Of a DNA stretch of 64,000 nucleotides, positions 1 to 9,358 are shown piece by piece. Position 1 is the first letter of the stretch; each line of letters begins with the position of its first letter. The notes under the pieces are model-generated. The model did no database searches. It was not told where the DNA came from and saw nothing but the letters and a program-made list of their open reading frames with translations. Source of the stretch: Plicaturopsis crispa FD-325 SS-3 (taxonomy: Eukaryota; Basidiomycota; Agaricomycetes; Amylocorticiales; Amylocorticiaceae); assembly GCA_000827205.1 (NCBI GenBank), contig KN832561.1:221170-285169 (forward strand). Direction: 5' to 3'. Position numbers and translations under genes: made by a program.

Positions 1-1551
1 AAAACATCGCTATCGACGAGCAACCGTCGCATCCCTTATGCCCAAAGGTTCTGCAGGTCATGCAGGCCGTGTACCGCCAGGCAGACTCACTGAACGTACC
101 AGCGGCTATCGACCATTGGTGGTTCTCGCCGTCCATATCTTACCAGGTCGACCCCGCGTCCCTGGAGCCCAGTATCGTCATCATCAACCTTAGGGAGGGG
201 CAGCCCGACCAGCCGGCTATGGACAACCATTTCATGATCAACTTGAATACGAAGAGGGTCCACGACAAGTTCAAGGATGAGCGGTTCTCTGCGCCCCCGG
301 AGATACTCGGCGTTTTGGAGGAAATTAGGACGTATGTGGTGGACAGTGTTAGGAGACAGAATACGATCCGCGACAAGGCTGTCCGGGATGCGGCGGCGAT
401 TCGGGCGAATGCCAAGAAGGAGCAGGAGAATCGCGTCAAGGTAAGTACATTGTGTCTCATTCTATGATCATAAGCAGTACTTACCCCGTCGCCTCTCTGT
501 TATTTAGTCTTACATTGACCGTTTGGTCGAGGTAGCAGGATTAGGCGCAGCGCTTGACAGAGCTAGCAAATCGCACGGAGTCGTCGAGAAGTGTCCTCTC
601 TGCGACTCACGCCTTCTCTCCTGTGCCGATTGCCGCGTTTTTGGATGTAGCGGCGCCGCCGCTTCCTGTGAAGGGTGGAAGCTCGATGGCATGCGGCAGT
701 GCAAGCAGCATCCTGGATCCTTCTACTGCGCTGCCTGTCTTGCAAAGCCGGAGACCAAGCTGACGCAATGTAGCGCATGCGATGACTGGGTCTGCGTGAA
801 AGACATCCCCCGGTGTGTTGGGAGGCCTCTATCATCTGCGTCACAGAACCTCGTCCGTACTGCCGACGATTCACAGTACGAGGCTGCTGATGCAGTCGCG
901 CGTCAACACCCTACGAAGCTTCTTACTTGCGCGCAATGCCGTCCTGAAATCGGCGAGCCTGGTTCTTGGGAGACCTGCGATAACGAAGGATGCTGGTCGA
1001 AGAAAGACAGAAGCGCCGTCTGTCATGAATGCTCTCCTAGAGGCGGCCGCATCTGCTTAAACGGTCATTACTGGACCTGCGACACATGCGTCGCCGACTC
1101 CCAGCGTAGCGTCATTGTCGCCTGTCCAGATTGCGAGCGCGAGTACTGTTGGCAGTGCAAAGCCATCGACAGATGCGACGTCTGCGGGTTCGTCAATCCC
1201 TGTCGCGACTGCGGGGTTAGCCAAGACTACGACGTGGGCAGCGACAACGACGACGATTACTCCGCTACGGAGGACGATGACACCCCTCGGCGGGTGCGGC
1301 GCATGGAGTACTGTGGAGACTGCGGGAACACAACCGCATGCCGGCCGTGCATCGAGAAGGGCAACACGCTGTACGTCTGCGAGAGCTGCAACGAGGAAGG
1401 CTGCGCCGATTGCGCCGTGGAATGTAGTGAATGCGAGGCAAAGCTGTGTATGCGGTGCTCGAGGGAACAGTGTAGGTGTGGTGCGCCAGGTCCAGAGGCG
1501 ATGGTGGAGATGGTGTATGGTGGGGACGACTATTACGATGAAGAGTACTGA
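1..1551 (+). CDS. Cys-rich multi-zinc-knuckle protein, 3' part (5' end outside window)
   Basis: Two exons are visible: 1-440, open from the window edge in the frame that reads NIAIDEQPSH, and 508-1551. They are joined by an intron with GTAAGT donor and TTTAG acceptor at 441-507. The first exon ends in a basic, alanine-rich helix likely to be coiled. The second exon carries more than a dozen CxxC pairs (CPLC, CADC, CAAC, CSAC, CDTC, CPDC, CWQC, CDVC, CRDC, CGDC, CESC, CSEC, CMRC) spread over about 300 residues. This points to several structural zinc sites of a RING/B-box/treble-clef kind. An acidic stretch (DNDDDYSATEDDD) interrupts the Cys array, and the protein ends in an acidic, Tyr-rich tail (DDYYDEEY). 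No named family was recognised. A ubiquitin-ligase-like or protein-binding role is only a guess. Confidence 0.7.
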
Positions 1552-1975
1552 GCTCAGCTTGCATACTTCGAATTATTGCACAATATTGCACGCGGTAGCT
1601 CGATAGCCGGAAATGCTGCGATGGCCATTTGCTGAGTTGCTCTGTTCATGATTTCCCGCTTGCTCAAATAATGGACCGCAGCCAGTCGAGACTTCTATGC
1701 AATTTTCAACGGGACAGTACGGTGAATCCGGATGATGATATGTACGATTATGAAGGGCATATTGAAGTGCTGGATAATGCATATGTACGCGAACGCTGTT
1801 TCCGACGACCGCGTCGATAAATAGGGATCAGGCAAATGACGATGAAGCATTAGTTGAGCCACGTATGCTGAGAAAACTCGATAAAACCCAGGGATGCAAA
1901 GCGATTTGAATAAGTAAAAAAGAGACTCTGGCAGACCCTCCAGAAGGTAGAGATGAAAATACGACTCGCCACGGC
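1552..1975. other. Intergenic spacer between convergent genes
   Basis: This spacer separates the 3' ends of the Cys-rich gene (+) and the unknown gene (-). It must hold both 3' UTRs. No further gene or repeat was seen in it. Confidence 0.5.
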
Positions 1976-2698
1976 CTAATCCTTTTTCTTCGTGGTCACC
2001 AGCGCAGTGCTCGGGATGACGGCACCGACCTCCAATACGCCCTTCCGACAGCTCGCGTCCAGCGTGGAATTCGAGACTGAGCGAGATTTCTGTATCCGTG
2101 CCAGAATGTCCTCCCCGATCTCCTCTTCCCACACCCCTCCAGCCTCCTCCTCCTCCGGGCTAAACTCGTCTCGGTAAATCTCGATGGCCCGCCCATCCAC
2201 GCCAGCGTACTTCCCGAGGCTCTCCACAAAGTCCTCGGCGTCGCTGCGCTTGATCTGGACGCGCCGGAGGAAGCTCCGGCTGGTCGTGCGCACGAGTTTC
2301 GTGAGCGAGACGGGTGGCTCGAGCCGCTGCTCCGCGATTTGCGGGGCAGCGCGCCGCCGCGGCTGCTGCTGCATCCAGCCCTCTTGCTCGTCCTCCATCT
2401 CCGCATGCTGCCGAGCCAGCCGCCTCTCCTTGATGAAGCGGGAGCGCGCGGCGACGCCGAGGGTGTGACGGCGTTCTCGCGGCTCGACCTCGGGCAGCGG
2501 TGCGAACTGGACGGTGGATGTGCGGCGCCCGAGCGTCGGACGCACGGAGAGATGCGATTCGGACGATGGTGCGGGGGATGTCGTGAGGTGTAGATCGAGC
2601 GACGACTCGGTGGACGAGGAAAGTAGGGACTCTGTGACATGTACGGTTGGGGTGTGTCCGAGATCAGAGGAAGACTCTGCGGGTGCATGGACATCCAT
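1976..2698 (-). CDS. Unknown basic/acidic low-complexity protein, about 240 aa
   Basis: This is a single open frame on the minus strand. I chose the ATG at 2698 (MDVHAPAESS) over an in-frame ATG 30 codons upstream, because the extra residues look like leader sequence. The N-terminal third is Ser/Thr-rich. The middle is rich in Arg and Gln (around HAEMEDEQEGWMQQQPRRR) and probably helical. The C-terminal part has a more ordered look (LRRVQIKRSDAEDFVESL, then EEIGEDILARIQKS) and ends in a lysine cluster TTKKKD. No family was recognised. The low-complexity composition and the basic tail would fit a nuclear protein, but that is inference. An intron inside the frame cannot be excluded. Confidence 0.5.
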   Translation of the reverse strand: MDVHAPAESSSDLGHTPTVHVTESLLSSSTESSLDLHLTTSPAPSSESHLSVRPTLGRRTSTVQFAPLPEVEPRERRHTLGVAARSRFIKERRLARQHAEMEDEQEGWMQQQPRRRAAPQIAEQRLEPPVSLTKLVRTTSRSFLRRVQIKRSDAEDFVESLGKYAGVDGRAIEIYRDEFSPEEEEAGGVWEEEIGEDILARIQKSRSVSNSTLDASCRKGVLEVGAVIPSTALVTTKKKD

Positions 2699-3181
2699 GA
2701 TAATGTCTAGCTGCTGTGCTAAATAAATAGACGGCGAGCGAGGTGAAAAAGACGGTGGTTGGTAAAGAATGTGGGCGCGGAAGTACACCAGGTATTGATC
2801 CCCGCTGGCTATGTGATTGTGACGGCTCTCGAGCGAGCGAAATAAAAGCTGCTAGGAAAGCGACGGAGGCCTGCGAGGGCGAAGGTGGTCTGCCAGTGTC
2901 GACACGGTGGTGATGGTAAGACGGCAGAAGACACCAGCTTCGTTTCAGTTTCCCACCGGCGCGTTCGGGCACTCGTCGGACATTTCCGGCCCTCTTACCT
3001 GCCCGTTTGGCCAGCGTTTGGCAGTAGAGAAAAAGTCCAGCTTAGAAAACCTGGTGCGAGTTTTTAGATAGCTCAGACTCGTTTCAGACGTTGAAGTTGA
3101 AGGCAGCAGAGCAAACGGACTTTCAGTACTCGGTCTTCCAACGGTCTTTGCAAGATTGCAAGATAACTTTTGATCATAAGA
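2699..3181. other. Upstream region of the minus-strand gene
   Basis: No gene is supported here. The stretch contains the 5' flank of the minus-strand gene that starts at 2698 and runs up to the inverted-repeat element at 3182. Confidence 0.4.
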
Positions 3182-3703
3182 GGGCTGCTCAATTCTAGCA
3201 GCTCACGGATCGTCGCTCACCGTTCACGGTCGCGGCCGAGATGCCGTTTTCTCGTGCTCACGATCCGTGAACAGGTATCTTGAGCTGCTGCGAGCACCGC
3301 TACGGAGCGTCGTCTATGTCGGTCACAGCACCCTCACTGATATGATTGTTTTATATCCTTGCTTAGCTCAGATCTGACTCGGTTTCTTCAATCTTGCACT
3401 GGTAGCTTACAAGAATGACGTGGATCATTGCTATGGATTTTAACAAGCAATATACTAGTGATAGGACATGTTTTCTTCTGGAATATAGGCATGAATATGC
3501 GGATACGCACCGTCACAGCTCCTCTTATTTTTACCTGTCTGGGTAATTCACGATGTAATCTGATCAATGCAAAAGTGCGCGCTCAGTTGTGCTCAAGGAC
3601 ACCTGTTCAGACGTTCATGGATCGTGAGCACGAGAAAACGGCATCTCGGCCGCGACCGTGAACGGTGAGCGACGATCCGTGAGCTGCTAGAATTGAGCAG
3701 CCC
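3182..3703. mobile_element. 522-bp element with about 90-bp near-perfect terminal inverted repeats (MITE-like)
   Basis: The left arm (3182 to about 3272, beginning GGGCTGCTCAATTCTAGCAG) is repeated as its reverse complement at about 3613-3703, with only one clear mismatch plus a small offset at the inner edge. Each arm itself contains a smaller inverted repeat (TCACGGATCGT and ACGATCCGTGA), so it can fold on its own. The interior of about 320 bp is AT-richer and carries no transposase-like frame, which suggests a non-autonomous DNA element. The immediate flanks (CATAAGA on the left, TTTTTAC on the right) give no clear target-site duplication, so the superfamily is open. High arm identity suggests a fairly young insertion or maintenance as a hairpin. 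It ends 83 bp before the presumed ELP3 start codon and must lie in its promoter or 5' leader. Confidence 0.8.
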
Positions 3704-3786
3704 TTTTTACCGCTACTACATATCTCATCCAATTGACAATCGATCCCCATTGGACTTGCAAATAACCGACGATCTCAAGAGTAAGC

Positions 3787-5947
3787 GTGGGTAGCGACGC
3801 TGAATTGTTGCAGTCATCCCAAAACACGGTCGCGAACGAACAAGTTTCAAGTTTTCCAGAGCACAGTGTCCAGAACACACGGGCCGTCGTTCATTTTGAC
3901 ATCTTACAATGGTCCAGGGCACTCGCGTTGACGGCGAGTTTTTTCGCGGATATCTCAGGTTTCAAAGTACTCAATCGACCGCTAGGCCCATCCCAAGCAG
4001 AGCAGCTGCTCCGAGTGACCTCGGGCATCGCTGCAGAGCTCATCAAAGCCCACGATGCCAATGCGACCGTCTCCCTGAACGAGCTACGCGCACGGATCAG
4101 CAAGAAATTCGGCTTTGGCGGCGTACCGCGGCTCGTGGACATCATCAGCGCGATCCCCGACGACTACAAGAAGGCCCTGCTGCCCAAGCTCAAGGCCCGA
4201 CCCATCCGGACAGCGAGCGGCGTGAGTGCATTGCATACACCGAGCGAAACGCCCCTGCTAACTCTGCCGTAGATCGCCGTCGTCGCTGTGATGTGCAAAC
4301 CGCACCGATGCCCTCATATCGCCATGACGGGGAACATATGCGTGTAAGCACAAAAAAATACACGGTCAAAAAATCAGAACTGACTTCCTTGCCCAGTTAT
4401 TGCCCTGGTGGACCAGACTCGGACTTTGACTATAGCACACAGAGCTACACCGGGTACGAGCCGACGAGCATGCGCGCAATCCGCGCACGCTATGACCCTT
4501 ACGAACAGACGCGCGGGCGGGTGGAGCAGCTCAAGAGCTTGGGGCATAGCGTCGACAAGGTGCGTAATTATCGTGTAATGTGCCGCTAGGATCGACGTCG
4601 ACGGCGCGCTCTCAGGTCGAGTTTATCGTCATGGGCGGGACCTTTATGAGCATGCCAGAGGACTATCGGGGGAAGTTCATTGCGCAGCTGCATAACGCTC
4701 TTTCTGGGTTTACGGGCACAGACGTTGACGAAGCCGTCAGGTTTGTCGGCCAGATATTCGCCCTCTCTCTGCCTTCGCTCATCCTGTTACAGATACTCGG
4801 AACAGAGTAAGTCGAAAGCCATTGGCATCACCATCGAGACGCGCCCCGATTACTGCTTGCGGCCCCATCTCAGGTAAAAAAAATCTACTCGCTGAGCGTC
4901 CGCCACCCGTAACTCACACATTTAACACAGCCAAATGCTCCGGTATGGGTGCACGCGTCTCGAGATTGGCGTCCAGTCCGTGTACGAAGACGTCGCTCGC
5001 GATACGAACCGGGGGCACACCGTGCGCGCCGTAACCGAGTCCTTCCACCTCGCGAAAGACGCGGGCTTCAAGGTCGTCGCGCACATGATGCCAGACCTTC
5101 CCAACGTCGGCGTCGAGCGCGACCTTGAACAGTTTAAGGAGTATTTCGAAAATCCTGCGTTCCGCAGTGATGGGCTGAAGATATATCCGACATTAGTTAT
5201 TCGGGGCACGGGGCTGTACGAGCTATGGAGGACAGGCAGGTATAAAAACTATACCCCGAACGTGCTCGTCGACGTCGTGGCCCGGATACTAGCCCTGGTC
5301 CCGCCATGGACGAGAGTATATCGTGTTCAAAGGTAATGCACATCCACTGTCTACATAATTCAGATAGACTGACACGGCCCCGCAGAGACATCCCCCTCCC
5401 CCTCGTCACCAGCGGCTGCGAGAACTCCGGAAACCTGCGCGAGCTCGCGCTGAACCGCATGAAGGATTTCGGCGCCGAATGCCGCGACGTGCGCTTCCGC
5501 GAAGTGGGTATCCACGAAATCCACAACAAGGTGCGCCCCGAGGCCGTCGAGCTCCTGCGGCGCGACTACACCGCGAACGGCGGGTGGGAGACGTTCCTCT
5601 CGTATGAGGACCCCGAGCGCGACATCCTCGTCGGGCTCCTGCGCCTGCGCAAGTGCTCGGAGGAGGGCACGTTTCGGCCGGAGCTCGTGCGGCGCGAGGA
5701 GGGCGGATGCAGCATTGTGCGTGAGCTGCATGTGTACGGGACGGCGGTGCCCGTGCACGGGCGGGATCCGACGAAGTTCCAGCACCAAGGGTTCGGGACG
5801 CTGCTCATGGAGGAGGCGGAGCGGATAGCGCGCGAGGAGCACGGGAGCATCAAGCTCGCCGTGATATCTGGTGTCGGCACGCGCGATTACTATCGCAAAC
5901 TCGGGTACGAGCTCGACGGGCCATACATGAGCAAATCCCTGTTGTAA
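3787..5947 (+). CDS. ELP3: Elongator complex catalytic subunit Elp3
   Basis: Seven exons: 3787-4221, 4273-4343, 4397-4559, 4616-4740, 4793-4873, 4931-5332 and 5386-5947, about 612 aa. Elp3 makes the cm5 side chain on wobble uridine-34 of cytosolic tRNAs, using a radical-SAM centre and acetyl-CoA. The radical-SAM cluster cysteines are visible as CKPHRC and CVYC (Cys153, 158, 168, 171), with the spacing known for this family. They are followed by [17 protein letters not shown] and [11 protein letters not shown]. The C-terminal GNAT lobe has the acetyl-CoA loop QHQGFGTLL (about 558-566) and ends in YMSKSLL. The N terminus is about 50 residues longer than yeast Elp3 and poorly conserved. The ATG at 3787 is the only in-frame one, so an unseen 5' exon is possible. 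The stop lies 24 bp from the stop of MDM12. Confidence 0.96.
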
Positions 5948-5971
5948 AATGTACACGCTGTTGTATTACTA

Positions 5972-7063
5972 TTATTGCTCGCCCATGACGAGCGTGTGGA
6001 AATTAGGGAACACGAGCTCCTCCTCGACCGTCTTCCGGATGACGTCCTGAATAAAGCGCTCTACGCGGGTCACATTCTTCAGCACATGCTTGTCCGCTTG
6101 GCCGATTTCGCTTTCGATGTAGATGTTGGGCAGCAAGCGCTGGCCAATGGGCAGAGGCTTCGCGGGACGTCCGGCGGCTTCGTCGTCGAGGTCTGGGGGG
6201 AGGCTGTCGCGACGCTTCGGACGATCTCCGGCGGGGCCGTAGGGGTCTTGGTCGTCGAGAATGCACAAGTGTACACGGCGGCGCTCGCCCTCGTATGCGA
6301 CCGCGAGTTCGCCCGTGAAGAGTAGACCGGTAACGGAAAGCTTGATGGGAAGGGACATGAACATGGGCGACGGGTAGTTAATGAGCAGGGACGTTGTGAG
6401 CGTGATGCGGAGATCCGACTGCCATGTGATGTGCAGATGCAGCTGAAGGTTCGGATGTTGGTTGGGCGGGGGCGGGGGTGTCGCCTCGTCTGCCGGTTCT
6501 GGTTCGGCAGGTTCTGGTTCTGGCGGGCTCGGCGGACCCTGCGGGGAAAGAGGAGAGCTGCGATAGAACGAGGACGGGCCTGGCGCATATGATGGCCGGA
6601 AGTCGCCCAGACCAGGCATGCTCATCCCGCCATTCCATATGTCGCGCGGGGAGTGGAGAGTCGGCGTCGACGCGAACATATCTGCGGACGGCCCTCGCCC
6701 GTAGTTCATGCTATGGCGGTAGGGCATCGACTGCGAGAGCTCTTCTGCAACGCTGCGACCCGCCGCCTTGCGCGACACCCACTCGAACCCGTCGTCATCG
6801 TCGTCCGCGCCGCCCTCCGTCACCTTGACGGGCTCGCGGTCGCTCAACGAATCGTCGTCGTCATCCTCGAGGAAGTCACGGTATATGTCGCGCAAGTCGA
6901 CGAGCTCTACGTCTGGCGATGCTGAACCGAAGTCAAGCGAAGTGACCTGGACTGGACCGATGAACGATGGCCGTGGGGTGGTCGCAAGTTGTCTGTTGAG
7001 GACGTCGACTAGCGTCGACGATAAAGACGAGTCTAGCTTTGCCCATTCGAGGTCAATTGACAT
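5972..7063 (-). CDS. MDM12: Mdm12, ERMES complex subunit
   Basis: This is an uninterrupted frame of 363 aa. Mdm12 is the cytosolic SMP-domain subunit of the ER-mitochondria encounter structure and moves phospholipids between the two membranes together with Mmm1, Mdm34 and Mdm10. The diagnostic N terminus MSIDLEWAKLD is present. The C-terminal half holds the SMP core, recognisable from LQLHLHITWQSDLRITL, MSLPIKLSVTGLLFTGELA and ILDDQDPYG. Between them lies a long insertion that is acidic (EDDDDDSLSDRE) and then Pro/Glu-rich, as is common in filamentous fungi and basidiomycetes and unlike the shorter yeast protein. It is convergent with ELP3 and divergent from MTU1. Confidence 0.95.
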   Translation of the reverse strand: MSIDLEWAKLDSSLSSTLVDVLNRQLATTPRPSFIGPVQVTSLDFGSASPDVELVDLRDIYRDFLEDDDDDSLSDREPVKVTEGGADDDDDGFEWVSRKAAGRSVAEELSQSMPYRHSMNYGRGPSADMFASTPTLHSPRDIWNGGMSMPGLGDFRPSYAPGPSSFYRSSPLSPQGPPSPPEPEPAEPEPADEATPPPPPNQHPNLQLHLHITWQSDLRITLTTSLLINYPSPMFMSLPIKLSVTGLLFTGELAVAYEGERRRVHLCILDDQDPYGPAGDRPKRRDSLPPDLDDEAAGRPAKPLPIGQRLLPNIYIESEIGQADKHVLKNVTRVERFIQDVIRKTVEEELVFPNFHTLVMGEQ

Positions 7064-7428
7064 GTTGAATTATAGCGACGAGTGTGTCAGTGTATTGAAC
7101 TTTGAAGCTTTGGGTAAGGCTTGTTACGAAATTGTCTATCAAATTACTTTCCCACGGTCACTAAAGTCACGAAAGTTGCATTCTGCGCGTCGCGATTTTT
7201 GGACTCGGTCGCCTCTCCTCTTCGCCTTCTACTCACCTACTTTGCGTTCCCTCGGACTCTTGGATCTCTTTGGTATTTTCAAATAACCGTCACATATTAC
7301 TCTGACCTCTCAAGTACTTATTTTTCTCAAAGGATTTACACGCGCCGCGTCGCGCACAACGGAGCCTGGTTTTCTTGAACGATACCACTTCTACTGTATA
7401 GCCGGGTCGGACAATACGTCGTCCAAAC
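7064..7428. promoter_or_regulatory. Divergent promoter region MDM12 / MTU1
   Basis: These 365 bp separate the start codons of two mitochondria-related genes transcribed away from each other, so both promoters must lie here. No specific operator could be named from the sequence. Confidence 0.5.
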
Positions 7429-9124
7429 ATGTCTGCCATCATGGCCAGTCTGCTCCGACCGTCTGGACAATGTCTGAGGCGGTCTCTCTTGCGTGCATTC
7501 AGTAGCAGTGCCGAGCCGCAGCGTGCACCGAAGAAAGGCGACCGAGGTGAGTGTTACACGGTTTGCAGCATATATTCTGCCTCCTCATCCAATCTATAGT
7601 CGTCCTAGGCGTGTCTGGTGGTGTCGACTCGTCTGTCGCTGCCAAACTCCTTGCGGACCAGGTCAGCACGGCTCACGCAACGCAAGTCCACTCTGGTTTC
7701 TAAACAGGCAAATCATACGGCATTAGGATTTCGACCTGTCCGCCGTCTTTATGCGCAATTGGGACACGCGCGACGAGTCTGGCACGGACCACGGCTGCGA
7801 GTGGGAGAAAGATTTTGAGGACGCCCAAAGAGTTTGCAAAATGCTGGACATCCCATGTCGAATGGTCAGGCATCATCTGCCACTGGGTGTAAGATCCTAC
7901 TGACTTCGAAATACCTGAAGGTCGACTTGACGGCAGAATACTGGACACGAGTTTTTGAGCCCTCGCTGATGGCATGGGCCCAGGGCGAGACACCCAATCC
8001 CGACATAGGGTGTAATAGGTTAGTGCGTAGTCACAGACGACCTCATCGCCGCCTTGCTTATGCTCGCGTCAGAGAAGTAAAATTCGGGGCCTTAGTAGAC
8101 CGTATCGACGCTGATTTCGGCAAGGCGTGGATTGCGACGGGTAAGTTGAATACGCCGACTCGGAGATACCCTCCCTCATTGCTATTATGTAGGCCATTAT
8201 GCCCGCAAAGGATGGACGGATACACGTCGCCCACGGCCTATGCTTCTGCGTGCGCGGGATATGACGAAAGACCAAACCTACTACCTGTCGGGCGTAACTG
8301 AAGCCAGCCTCGCGCGTTCTGTATTCCCCATCGGTGACTACCTCAAATCGGAAGTGCGCGAAATGGCACACCGATGGAACTTGCCTACGGCCGACCGATC
8401 GGAGAGCATGGGCATATGCTTCATTGGGGAGAAGCGAAAATTCAGCGATTTCATTTGTACGCACCGTAAAAATAATCGAATTGACTGCAACCTGATTCTG
8501 TGGCAGCCGAGTACATTCCCCCCGAGCCCGGCCCCATAGTCGACATCTCGACAGGCAAAGTGGTAGGCGAACATCGCGGGCTATGGACGTACACCATCGG
8601 GCAGGGGGCTAGAATCGCAGGTCTTAAAGAAAAGTTCTTCGTTGTTCGCAAGTATCCGCTGCGAAATACTATTTGCATCGCTCCCGGCACGTACGTCTTT
8701 CCCTAGCGCGCCGTATCTTACGCGCACTAACGTTTTGAGAATCTCCCCCAGTGACAAGACAGTCAACCCGTCGCTCTATGCCTCGAGGATCCTTGTCCGC
8801 GACTGGAAGTGGATATCGGAAGGTGCCCCGCCATCCGGTCTTGACCACCCCCGCGGCCTCCGACTGCGCGTCCAGGTCCGCCACAACATGGACGCCGTCG
8901 GCTGCTCACTACATATGTATGTCGACGATTTTTTTAACCTGCCCTCACAACTTACTGATTGCTTGAACAGACAAGGGGGCATGACGATCATTGACTTTGA
9001 TGAGCCTGAGAAGGCCGTCGCGCCTGGCCAGTGTGCGACTGTGTGGGATGGAGAGCGGTGTCTCGGTTCAGGGACCATTGACTCTACCGTGGGTCTGCGT
9101 GGCGCTTCCAAGATCGAATACTAG
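7429..9124 (+). CDS. MTU1: Mitochondrial tRNA-specific 2-thiouridylase
   Basis: Nine exons: 7429-7546, 7600-7661, 7727-7864, 7921-8018, 8073-8140, 8193-8456, 8507-8690, 8752-8916 and 8971-9124, 416 aa. The enzyme (MnmA/TRMU family; SLM3 in yeast) thiolates C2 of wobble uridine-34 in mitochondrial tRNAs. The N terminus is Arg/Ser-rich and acid-poor, as expected of a mitochondrial presequence. The PP-loop SGGVDSS (about 45-51) binds ATP. The two catalytic cysteines are seen in NPDIGCNR (Cys137) and SMGICFIG (Cys235). TKDQTYYLSG and the C-terminal beta-barrel (PGQCATVWDGERCLGSG) complete the family pattern. The start at 7429 was chosen because the frame joins in phase to the PP-loop exon. Another ATG four codons downstream is possible. 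Confidence 0.95.
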
Positions 9125-9358
9125 CGGGTACTTATGTGCTAATAATGGACTTTGAACAAACACGAAGACAAGCAAGCCCCACTTTTTCATATATTCTCAA
9201 AGGTCCAGCGGAAGATCGGTGCTCCTGCTACGCCGCAATGCAGAGTGAACGTCTGAACTACTACCTCTCACGATACTGACCGAAGTTGAACGTATGGGAA
9301 CATCTCAAAGGTTGTCAGAGTGGTGGCACGCAAAATGGTCCATATTAATCGTAATTAT

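Noticed and set aside
5360-5956. 198-codon frame antisense to the last ELP3 exon
   Set aside because: It is a shadow of the GC-rich, highly conserved Elp3 acetyltransferase coding sequence.
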